Assembly (NCBI RefSeq): GCF_000003815.2
Contig: NC_049990.1
Span: 3,256,438 to 3,320,437, forward strand
Source: Branchiostoma floridae
Lineage: Eukaryota > Chordata > Leptocardii > Amphioxiformes > Branchiostomatidae
Direction of reading: 5' to 3'
DNA: 64,000 nt
The notes beneath the pieces are model-generated. The model was not told where the DNA came from. It worked only from the letters and a program-made list of their open reading frames with translations, and did not search any database. The position numbers and the translations under genes were made by a program. Shown one piece after another: positions 46,936 to 58,400 of the stretch. Within the stretch, counting starts at the first letter, position 1. Each line of letters opens with the position of its first letter.

Positions 46936-47018
46936 TACTTAGTGAAACTGGTGTAATTGCTGAATGGGTGTCCGCCTTGCATCTGTGAATTAAGTTTCAT
47001 CAGGTTGGTAGGTCACTG

Positions 47019-47215
47019 AATAAAGAGAATTTTTTTACACAACCAACGCTTTATTCTCACCGATGTTTCGGTGATCGTCTGTCACCTTCTTCGGGCAATT
47101 CTGACTGGTCAGGGCAATTCTGAACCAGTCAGAATTGCCCAGAAGAAGGTGACAGACGGTCACTGAAATGTTGGTGAGAATAAAGCGTTGGTTGTGTAAA
47201 AAGAGTCTCTTTATT
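47019..47215. mobile_element. Foldback element inside a SINE-like sequence
   Basis: Almost perfect hairpin: 'caaccaacgctttattctca' and 'gtgacagacg' type stems mirror each other around 'gggcaattctg'. It separates 'tgtccgccttgcat' (46969) from 'tccgccttgcagtcggtagg' (47221), which looks like the front of a tRNA-SINE with 'gtcgtgagtttgatccc' as B box. Confidence 0.75.
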
Positions 47216-47339
47216 TACTATCCGCCTTGCAGTCGGTAGGTCGTGAGTTTGATCCCTGGTTGAGTCATACCAAAGACTTTATAAAAATGGTACATGCTGC
47301 TTTCTCTGCTTAGCACTCAGCACTAGTGAGAATGCGAAA

Positions 47340-49600
47340 ACGGGAGTTAAACACGAGCGGACTAGCCTCCTGCTGTAGTGGCTTGCACAAATGTGTGGCC
47401 CAAGGGCAACAGAAATGGAGATCCCCCTCCCCCCCAGTGAGCCGGATCTTGGACCGGTTAGAGAATGAACAGTTATATCACGTCATCAGGCATTAACACG
47501 TTTTGGGTATTAGTACTGGTCAAAGAAAATAACATGATCGAAAAAGTAGAGACTGTTAAGTTGATAGTCATTTCTACCATGTTTCTACAGTCAAACTTGT
47601 TCAGGCAGTTTCTATTGCCTACATGAAGATTTGGTTCTAAAACACCAGTGGGAGTCAGATACTCCACTAAACAGATTCATTCATACCGAAATGTATGTGT
47701 ATCGCCCATTCACTAGTTTTCACCGACAGTCAGGTGACTCAGGTCCAAGTTTAGGTCTGGACCTGAACCTGATCCTTTGGACCTGAACCTGTACCTGAAT
47801 TTTCTGTACCAGTACCCACCCCTTCTCTCTACCTGTGAACCCATTTTGTTATGTGCACCTTTATTTAATTCTTTAAGTTCCCAAAAATGAATTTTGAGCC
47901 CTGGCACTGACCCAGAAATATTCCCAACCAGCTATTTTTGCCCCCGAAACTGATTACTACGAACTATTTTCCTGTTCAGATGGCGAGAAATCCACAAGTA
48001 TAGTAGCACTGGCTTGAGAAAAAGACCGTGATGTATGTGTTTGTAACACTAACATTACAACATTTGAGAAAGATTAAGGCCAATCTTCAGATTATTACGG
48101 ACCTACGTCAGCAAACACATTGCCTCCTTTGTTCATTGTAATCAGGTCACTAAGTAAGAAGCCAATGTTTAAAGTGTGTAACACTGTTTGTGCGTTACGT
48201 TAGTCCTTTGATATGCCTTCCCTTAACTTGTTATACCATTGAAGGCTTTTACGTGTTAGAAGAACTGGAAATTACACCTTTGAGCGTCCAGGTTGGTGCA
48301 GGTAAGATTGGAGCCTTTTGTGTGTCCTTAAACACCTGGATATCAGAAGTGTGCATACCTCAGGGATTACTGATGCTGCATTAGAATTAGGTTCACTGTT
48401 TTTGTAAGGTGTAGCTGCTTGTACTGTTGTAGAAGAATTATGAGAGTCGACAATACAAGTTGTTGTACTTCTTGCACTGCTGAATAAATCTTTTCGCTGG
48501 CTAATGGTTACAACAGAGGATGGCACATATAGGGCAGCAACTTTCCTTGCTATTTCAGTAGCAGGGTTTATTTTCACAGGGAACTGGTTTCTACTAGTCT
48601 TTCCCTTGTAACATGATTGAGTCACCTCCTTGAACACAGGAACCCTATATAAACACAATTGCAGCCCCAACCAATATGCCCTCCTGGGTTTTGAACTGAG
48701 AGGGGGTGTCTCCCAGTTGCCAATGAATTGAAACCAGAAGCTTAACTGTGAGGCTTCTACCAGTTTAGCTAACTAAGAAGGTTGAACTAACAAGGCATCC
48801 TTGAACTGTTTTGATTTCTTGATATGTTGATGAAGGTTAGACATCCAAGTAATATAGGATACACCAAAAAGCAGTTACGCAGGTCAAGCAACTGGGTATG
48901 ATTTTGGAAAATCTTATCCAAAATCATATCCAGTTTCTTGAGTCACTGCTTTTTGGCGTATCTTATGATTTCTATTTCGAGCCCCACTTGCCCTATTTTC
49001 TAGCGCTGAAGGCCTTTTGGCTATTTCAGTCACGGAGGGATATGTGTCATGCACTTTGATTGAGTCCCTGGAGTCTGCTGTGGATTGCCCTTATTCTGTA
49101 GTTGGCATGGTCAGACAGTAGAAATAGATTGTCACATCATCAAATTGATTCCTAAGCAATTAGCCTTTATAGCAATAATACATATATAAAAACCCAAAGG
49201 AAAAAATTACCAATATAAAGGCCTTGGTGCTTGGTACTAGTAGGCTAGCATTTTTGTTTTGTTATTTTCATAAGTACTAAAAAAACTAATGCTTAATTTC
49301 AAGATCTACCTTCAACCTGGTCTTCCCTGATAAAGCTTCCCAAATCACAAGAAAAGTATGTTATTAACAATTATCTAATGATATGACAAGCTTGATGATT
49401 CCAACGTACTACAAATGTCCATACATGAAGGCCTGGTAGTGTGAATCATATTTAATTTCAGAAACTAGAAAAAGTATTTTGGGCCCCGATACTGTTCCCT
49501 ATGTGACTAGAGTCTGATGCATAGGAAGTGTCAGCCCTCGGAATGAATCAGAAGCAAAGTGCATCAAAGGACAGACTGAGTATGGCAATGCGGTACAGAG
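47340..49600. other. Intergenic or 5'UTR-intron sequence, no gene seen
   Basis: Small repeats only: a 'gacctgaacctg' tract at about 47755-47800, and a foldback at 48857-48966 ('gatacaccaaaaagcagt' versus 'actgctttttggcgtatc'). No convincing open frame. Confidence 0.45.
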
Positions 49601-49609
49601 TATTTTGTG

Positions 49610-49795
49610 GAAACACACACAGACTCACAGACACATGCACACACACACACACACAAACAAACACGCAGAGACACACATGCACACACACACACACACACAG
49701 AATACACACACATGTAATACACACACGCACACACACATAATACACTCACACACACACATAATACACTCACACACACACACACACACACCCTCCAG
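49610..49795. repeat. (AC)n microsatellite
   Basis: Long interrupted CA dinucleotide tract. Open frames through it encode only His-Thr or Val-Cys runs and are artefacts. Confidence 0.95.
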
Positions 49796-50155
49796 TACCA
49801 GAACCTAGATGCTAAGGCATTTAAACCAAATTCTACCACTGCTTGAATATGTAATATATTACTATTATGCTTGTTCATGCTGCTGAATGGTTGACCTTTT
49901 GTTATCAATGAAAAATCGTTTTATGGCCGCGTTACTGAATGTGGACTATGGTTAGGGAGATTTTATTGCCATATTTTATCATTCAAACTGAATCAAAGGC
50001 TGCACCAATTCCTTTCCTTAGTTGTCAGAGATTTTATTTTCATCTAAACTGATTTTAAACTTAGTTAATTTGCACTGAAAAGCAGACAAGAGAGAAAGGT
50101 AATTATAATAAAGGCAGGGCTGTGAGAAAAAACAAACTCGAGTGTACCCAATAGA

Positions 50156-50337
50156 TACAGTCAAACCTGTCTATAGCGGCCACTCAAAGGACCGGACAAA
50201 TTTGGCCACTATAGACAGGTGGCCTCTGTATAGAGGTGACAACTTGTAGATAAGATACCCAAGGGACCGACAAAAAGTGGCCACTATGGACAGGTGGCCC
50301 CTCTGTAGAGGTGGCCCCTAATACAGGTTTGACTGTA
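50156..50337. mobile_element. 182-bp MITE with TACAGTCAAACCTGT ends
   Basis: Terminal inverted repeats TACAGTCAAACCTGTCT and ACAGGTTTGACTGTA, with internal 'ggccactat.gacaggtggcc' repeats. A related 'tacaggtttgacc' end occurs at 58331 in a CAB39 intron. Confidence 0.85.
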
Positions 50338-51288
50338 TTCCCTGAGCACCTGAAACTGTGACAAGGTACAGACTTAACTTTTGAGCTTTTTCTCAGACTC
50401 TGTTTATCTTCCAGTACAGCATTCTGCTTTAGTCTTTATTCACAGTTTTGATTTAAATCCATGGATCAAGAAATACAATTTGATCTTGCTTGGCAGAATT
50501 ACTGTGTGGTTACAATTCAAGTTTCGGACTCAGATTGGATTTGAACCCTGAACCAGTGATCCAACTGCTGGGTCGCTGTCCACCATATGCCACCCATGTT
50601 GGAAGTACATACATTGTACCTACAACATGCAAGTGTAACTTGTGGTTGGATATAGCCCAAGTAATACAGCAAGATGTCCAGAATTCTCCTCTGGCTGATT
50701 GCACATTGATCTTGGGTATCTTCCAAACCTCCAGACGACTCCTATGTTTCAGCTATAAATCCTTGAAGTCTAGACGTAGCTCCATGTCTGAATACCAATA
50801 AGAATGTTCAGAGAAGCTAGATAGAACTCAACCTTTTTTATCTATGAATGATTCATGTTTGGATTACTAGTATATCTGTGGGTTCAGCTAACCGAAAAGC
50901 TTGTGATGCTTCATCTCAGGCATTGCTTTAATGTCGAACATTCGAGTAGATAATGGATTTTTGGCTGAACAAAAGCAAACAAAACTGTCAATGTTTTTCT
51001 TTTTGATGAAGATTATTGTACTTACATGTGTATTACATTACTGCTACTCCATATATTGTGTTTGTGCTGTCTGTGAGTATACATAGACAGGAAATGGACT
51101 TCTCTTCGGAACTTGTGGAGAAGAGAAGCTCCTTTCTTATGTGGAATCATTTTCTATTTTTGTGATGTGTTATGTGTTATGCATGAGTTACTAGTAATAT
51201 TTGAAGTAAAATTACATCTTCATGTGTATTTCAATCCAATATACTTTCTTAAGAAATCTCTAAAACTGTTCCCATATTTCCTCTACAG

Positions 51289-51468
51289 TTGACTCTGTTG
51301 AGGCATTGTCGCTGATAGAGAGAATCTATCCCACAGTGCCCTGAGGCATTACCCATCATGCCGCTGTTCGGCAAGTCCCAGAAGAGCCCGGCCGAGCTGG
51401 CCAAGACGCTCCGAGACGCCATGGAGGTCCTGAAACGGAAGGACCTACCTGACAAGAAGACGGAAAAG
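51289..51468 (+). CDS. CAB39: CAB39 exon with the start codon
   Basis: Acceptor 'tttcctctacag' at 51288, 69 bp of 5'UTR, ATG at 51358, 37 codons, donor 'aag|gtggga' in phase 0. The acceptor upstream of the ATG implies a non-coding first exon. Confidence 0.9.
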
Positions 51469-54400
51469 GTGGGAAAGGCTTCAACCAAAAGCTAGCATTA
51501 ATGTAGGGACGTTAAGACTATAAATAAGAGCCTCTAGTTTAGCTAGTCTCTTAAGGTGTACACTCACTGCACTTGCGTCACGCGTCACTGCGTGGTTCGA
51601 AAGATACTCAACAAATTTCAGAGACATTTAAGAACGAATTTCCTTACTCTTTGTGTGTTTTGTCGTCTTCTAAGTCATACTTTCACGTATTACGTAATAT
51701 CTGGTTTATAAAAAATCGGAGAAAATAACGAAACAGTGACGCAGTGAATGAACCCCGCAGTGACGCAATCTTGATGCAAGTGCAGTGAGAGGGCACCTTA
51801 AGCTTTACAGTCTTACTAGAGGTGAACAGAATGGACTGGATGTTTTAAGTCCTGTGGTTTAGCAACATCGTCATTTCTTACCCTCATGCATTAGTTTTGG
51901 GGTCTCCAGAGGATGTCATCCATAAGATTAAGTCAGTGTGGCCCAATAAGACATTATGTAGAGTTTCAAGTATGAATCTCATGATTTTGTGCTCCTTATT
52001 TATAAGGCATCAGAAGTTTCATTCAACACGATTCTGTTTTCCTTGATGGCTTTAGAAGAAGTGTCCAAAGATGTTTAAAAAATAAATTAAGTTTCAATCT
52101 TGAACTCTCATGATTCTGTCCTCTTTGATGGTTTTAAAAGAAAAGTTGTTGATGTTGGTACTGTATGAAAGTGTATATGTACTAACAGTTAAGAAGTTTC
52201 AAGGTTAAATTCTCATGATTCCGTTCTCCTTCAGGCATCAGAAGAGGCATCTAAGACACTGGTAGCGATGAAGAACATCCTGTATGGTACAGAGCACCAG
52301 GAGCCTGTGACAGAGCTGGTGGCACAGCTGTCTCAGGAGATGTACAACTCGGACATGATTATCACTCTCATCAACAACCTGCACAAGATAGACTTCGAGG
52401 TGAGCTTTCTTTAATCTATGGAAGTTATTATAGCCACTGAAGGTTTGACAAAGTCAATGACTAAAATAGCCAACAAAGCTCTACCTTTGGCCAATCAATG
52501 GTCAATGCCCAACAGTTCTTTCATTTGATTTGATTTGATTTATTCGGCTGTATAATCACCTACATAAAACCAACTACTACTAGGTAAGTTCATAGACTCT
52601 CATTTCAGGAAGGTCAGGGTGGTATGATAATTTTCTACTCTAACCTCTAACTCTACAAACATTTCTATCCAATTTAGTTTTTTTCTTCTTAATGACTTAC
52701 AACATGGGACTTGTCCACAGTTGCAAGGGGGGTGTTGCCAATCAAGGAAAAAAAACCCAGCTCATTAACTAATTTCTGGGGCCCTTGTTTGTAATTGTGA
52801 CCAAGGCATAACTATTGTGGCTCACATCATTGAGGCCATGTAAACTTCATGTACGCATCTGCAAATATTTAGATATTATACAGTACATACTGGTTGTCTA
52901 GTACAAAACTTGGTTCTGCCTGTACAACGTCCTGCTTTGTGACCTGTGAAGTACATGATTAAACCCATCCCAGTCCCGTGACATTTCCCTCGCTACACTA
53001 GACTGCATCCGTTACATCCATCCTTCCTCCATTAGGCCACAGGAAGGTACTTCCATGGTTCATGGAAATCAAAGATAAAATTTAGCAAGACAAAAAAGGG
53101 ATAGTTTTACTCTTGGATCCATTTTTCTCAGGGTTCACAGATATCGAAAGGTAAAAATTTAGCAGGACAAAAATGGGTTTACTTAGTTTTACTGCCTGTC
53201 TCAAGTTTCTGTTTTTATCAGGGTTTCTCCTGCCTTGGATTCTTAAGTTTTAGCGAAGTACAAATTTTTGAAAATTTTGATTCTGGGTTGATAGGTCTGA
53301 TAGTTAATGTCATGACTATTTCATGTGCTGGCATTAAAATACTTAGTAGTTGGTATGTCCACAAGTTTAGTACTAAGTCTTTTTTGTACATCAGGCAGAG
53401 TGTGAACATTTTTCTGCCATCTTCGAGTGGCATCCACATGTGCTCTGACTTGCACAACTTTACAATCAGTAACTGTTGTTCCAACCATTAACTCAAGGAC
53501 TCACTCTGCTGCAAAATTGCTTATACTAAACGAATTTGCAACTTACTTTCTGTTCTTTCGTAGATAGCATGAATTATTCATGGTTTTTAGTACATGCGGA
53601 AAATTGGGACCGGGGCTATCTAACCTAGCAGTGCTGACCTACTAGAATACATCTATACTGAGAGTCAGACAGACTGCCTGGCTGGCTTTACTCTCGCGGG
53701 AGCTCTTACATCATTGGGGCTCGAAATACAGTCAAGGCACAAAATACCACCTGCATATGCAGGTTAGCGCAGGTAAAATTGGAGCTGTGCAGGTATTTCT
53801 GGTGTCTACCTGCACCTAACCTGCACTGGTCCATGTACTGAGCTTTATACATTTTAAATGTCCTATCATGTAGGTGTACATGGATTGTTATTAGCTGCAT
53901 TGACTGTTAACACCTATTAGGTATAACATAAAACATAGCAATGGTTCCTCAACAATTTTAGTGTGATCCATACTTCCTAAATTCAGAGTGGTGCAGGTAG
54001 AAATTGTCTGGTGCAGGTAATTTTCAATGTTCAATGCAGAAAAAAATATTTCGAGCCCTGATAGTCAACCCTGTCTATAGAAAAAGTACATTTTGTGTAG
54101 CAACTGCCCTAGGGACTGGGAGGAAATGGTTGTATGTCAGTGCTGACCATGATAGACAGTGTTTTTATAATGTTTGAGTCATTGTGGAAAATAATGTAAT
54201 GGACTAGTAGAAAGCTGTTGGTTCTGACGTTTGATGCTGTCAGGGTTTAGAGCAGGCTTTTAGCCAGGCATATGCGTCCGGGCATCATTTGGACGCACTT
54301 TTCTTGAAATAACAAGAAATTGGATGCACCAGACACCCATACACTGGGGAGCAGATCCTCTGACAAGCTTGAAACTCTGATTGACCAGGGATGCCACTTG

Positions 54401-55023
54401 GACACTTGTGGTCACAGTCTTTTACTCTGACCTCTCTGGCAGTAATTTTGTCTCTCAGGATACCTAAGAATGCACCATCATCATCATCATTGTAACTTAC
54501 AATTCTCAAAAACTCTACACCATGGAAGGTGACGGACAGCTGAGGGCTGGAAAGGTCCTTTACACAACTTTTTTCACTCGGCCCAGATGTAAAAATGGGT
54601 ACCTGACTTCGGTTGGGGGGATGAGAAGCCGTATGCCATATCCTAGACACTCCTGGATGGGCAACCTACTGCTCCTAAGTCCTGAAAAGGCTATGAGACT
54701 TCCATGACCTTTTTAGCTAGCTTCTATGATCTTAAAGATTGTTTCCTTTTTTCTTGCAGGGGAAGAAAGACGTTGCACAGATCTTCAGCAACATCTTAAG
54801 AAGACAGATCGGCACCAGGTCCCCCACAGTAGAGTACATCTGCACCAGACCGGAGATACTGTTCACACTCATGAAGGGGTGAGTTATCAATCAATCAATC
54901 AATCAATCAATCATTCAAGCAATCAATCATTCAATCAATCAATCAATCAACCAATCAATCACAGTTGAGTATATCTGCACCAGACCAGAGATACTATTCA
55001 CACTCATGAAGGGGTGAGTTATC

Positions 55024-55087
<64 letters not shown>

Positions 55088-55444
55088 CAGTAGAGTACAT
55101 CTGCACCAGACCAGAGATACTGTTCACACTCATGAAGGGGTGAGTTATCGATCGATCAATCAATCAATCAATCAATCAATCACAGTAGAGTACATCTGCA
55201 CCAGACCGGAGATACTATTCACACTCATGAAGGGGTGAGTTATCATCAATCAATCAATCAATCAATCAATCACAGTAGAGTACATCTGCACCAGACCGGA
55301 GATACTATTCACACTCATGAAGGGGTGAGTTCTCAATCAATCGATGGATTAATCAATCAATCAATCAATCAATCACAGTAGAGTATATCTGCACCAGACC
55401 GGAGATACTGTTCACACTCATGAAGGGGTGAGCTTTTTTCTATC

Positions 55445-55482
<38 letters not shown>

Positions 55483-58400
55483 GTTTTGCTTCACTGCAAA
55501 GGGAATAAAGTGTTGTCGGTACTGCAGTTTATGCATGTTCTGCCAGAGGGCACTTGTTAACTACTCTGAGTGAAGTCTACTACCTATAAATTGAATCTCT
55601 TCTTGGCTTGTCATTGGTAGGAATAAGCTGTTATATGTTATGTTGTATACGAGACCCCAGAAATCGTGCTGAACTGCTGTATCAAGCTGAGAGAATGTGT
55701 GTTATTTCTTCCTAGAATCCTACAGTTCCAAGACCCCAGAAATTGCCCAGTGAACTATTGCATCATGCTAAGAGCGTGTGTTTTTTCCTTCTTGAGGCCC
55801 CTGAAATCATGCTGAACTTCAGCATCCTAGGCCATAGACTGCAACATGCTGAGACACTGTTTTTTTTTTTCCTACAACGAGAGGCCACCGGTTTTGCCAT
55901 GAACTGCAACATCACACTACGAGAGTGTGTGTTTTTCTTTCTACAGCGATGGGACCCCAGAAATTGCCCTGAAATGTAGTACAATGCTGAGACAGTGTGT
56001 TTTTATACCCATAGCAAAGAGACCACAGATTTTGCCATAAACTGCGACATTAGCTAACTTAAAGAGAGTGTGTGTTTTCTTCTTACAGCTACGAGACCCC
56101 AGAAATCGCGCTAAACTGCGGCATCATGCTCAGAGAATGTTATTTCATCCTACAATCCTACAGTTACGAGACCCCATAAACTGTAGCATCATGCTAAGAG
56201 AGTGTTTTTCCCTCCCACAGCTAGGAGACCCCAGAAATTGCCCAGTGAACTGTTGCATCATGTTAAGAGCATGTGTTCTTCTTTCCTCTAGTTACGAGAC
56301 CCCAGAAATCGCTCTAAACTGTGGCATCATGCTGAGAGAGTGCGTGTTTTCTTCCTATAGCAAAGAGACCTCAGATTTTGTGACATAATTTAAGACTGTG
56401 TGTTTTCCTTTTCTCCAGCTACGATACCCTCGAAATCACGCTGTACTGTAGCATCCTAGACTGTTGAGTGATTGCTATGTACTGCCAGTACTGAGAGCAT
56501 TTTTGTTTCCCACAGCTACGAGACCCCAGAAATCGCCCTAAACTGCGGCATCATGCTGAGAGAGTGCGTGTTATTTCTTCCTAGTGAATACAGGACTAGA
56601 ACCAGACAGCATGGGAGGAGCAATGCTGGTCAGGGACTTCTGGGCTGCTACAGTGGTTCGGGTGGCGGGGAGGTAGTGGCACCCAATATAAGTTAAGTCC
56701 AGTGGTATCATGTTAATCTTTTTTTTTTTCCCTCAGTTACGAGACCCCCGAAATCGCGCTGAACTGTGGCATCATGCTGAGAGAGTGCGTGAGGCACGAG
56801 GCGCTGGCCAAGATCATGCTCACCTCCAACCAGTTCTACGACTTCTTCAGATATGTCGAGATGTCCACCTTCGACCTCGCCTCCGACGCTTTCGCAACAT
56901 TCAAGGTTCAGATTACCAGATTATTGACTTGCAAAGAGTGTGTAGAAAAATCCAAACTGCAAGTGTTTGTCTAGCAGCTTATACATGTAAGAACGAAGTT
57001 GTCTCCTATTTTATTTCACACACTTATCCAGCGTGATGTGAAGATTATCCAGCTGCTGTGTCAGGGATCCCAGCAGCAGTATAATCCAAATAATGGATAC
57101 CACTACTACTACTACTATATTTACAATTAGATGCACAGTCGGAATTGTTTAAGAAAACCCCTCAGGAGACAGGTGTTCACTATAGACAGGTTTCTTAGTG
57201 CTTTTGTTAATGATCAATATTGAGACCACAAAAAATGGGGTTTTCGGAAAAACCTGTCCAGTCCGGAATGCGGAAAACCCTGTCCAGTCTGAAAAGAGGG
57301 TCTGCATGGGGCTACTAAGCTACTAAGTACTAGTATACAACAACATTTTTTTTATCTTTAATATGGCTGAGCACAGAAATATCATCAACTTGAAGTGTGA
57401 CACAATGTCATACAAAAATTATAACTTAACAAAAATCATCCATCATTGTTACTTCTGTACACTGCATCATATCAAGGAGTTTGATAAAAGCTCCTTGATC
57501 ATATAAAAAACTTCTACTCTTTAAGTCTTTGAGACTGAACATGCTATTAGCCTTATGGTATAATTTTTACAAATAAAACACATTATTTTAAAGGATACAT
57601 AGTTCTATATAGCTCACAACTTGTACTAGGGTTTGAAAAATGCCATCTCGGCTTTATTGTAGTGCATTGTAAAATATATGTTATATCATAACATTGTGTA
57701 CTAAAGCCATGTTCATATTGAAACCTTTCACAGTCATTCTATTAAACCAGGATTTAAAACAGACCAGCTCTCAAAATGAGTGCTGCACACTTTTTTTTTT
57801 AAAGAAAACCTTTCAAAGCCTGTCTTTGTAATGTATTGCCACTATTTAACAACCTGAAATTGACTGACATTCACTATCCATTGTTTGATGGACAATGGGT
57901 GTAATTCTCTCTCCCTCATGTCCTACCAGATAAGTGTTAATTGGGTACTTTGCATTTGACAGAACTGACTTTCTGTGCATGCATATTGCACCTTTGGGTC
58001 ACTCATTATGCTGCCGATTCTATAGTTATGAAGAAGAAGAACATTATTGCACGACAACTGTAGAGGATACAGTGTATGGCATCTTGTACATACAATACAT
58101 ACAGAACAGTTTAACTACATGAGTTACTAGTATCTAAAATATGTATATCAGTGTAAGTGCTGTCTGAAGTACTAGTAATAGTTTTAAGCATTGCCAGGAA
58201 CCCCTATGCAGACCCTCTTTTCAGACTGGACAGGGTTTTCCGCCCCATTTCCCTGTCTGGACTGGACAGGTTTTTCCGAAAACCCCAAAAAATGGCCAGG
58301 TGGCCAGTTCTTACGTAAAAGTGGTTACTTGTACAGGTTTGACCACGTATGAAATGTGCTTTTTTTTTTTTACATATTTTACATGATTGGTAAAGCCTTA

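Noticed and set aside
49520..49910. Several open frames of 65-114 codons on both strands
   Set aside because: They run through a CA microsatellite and encode only His-Thr or Cys-Val runs.
54965..55440. Mutually exclusive alternative exons in CAB39
   Set aside because: The copies contain only the exon's last ~50 bp with a donor and no acceptor in front of each, so they cannot be complete alternative exons.
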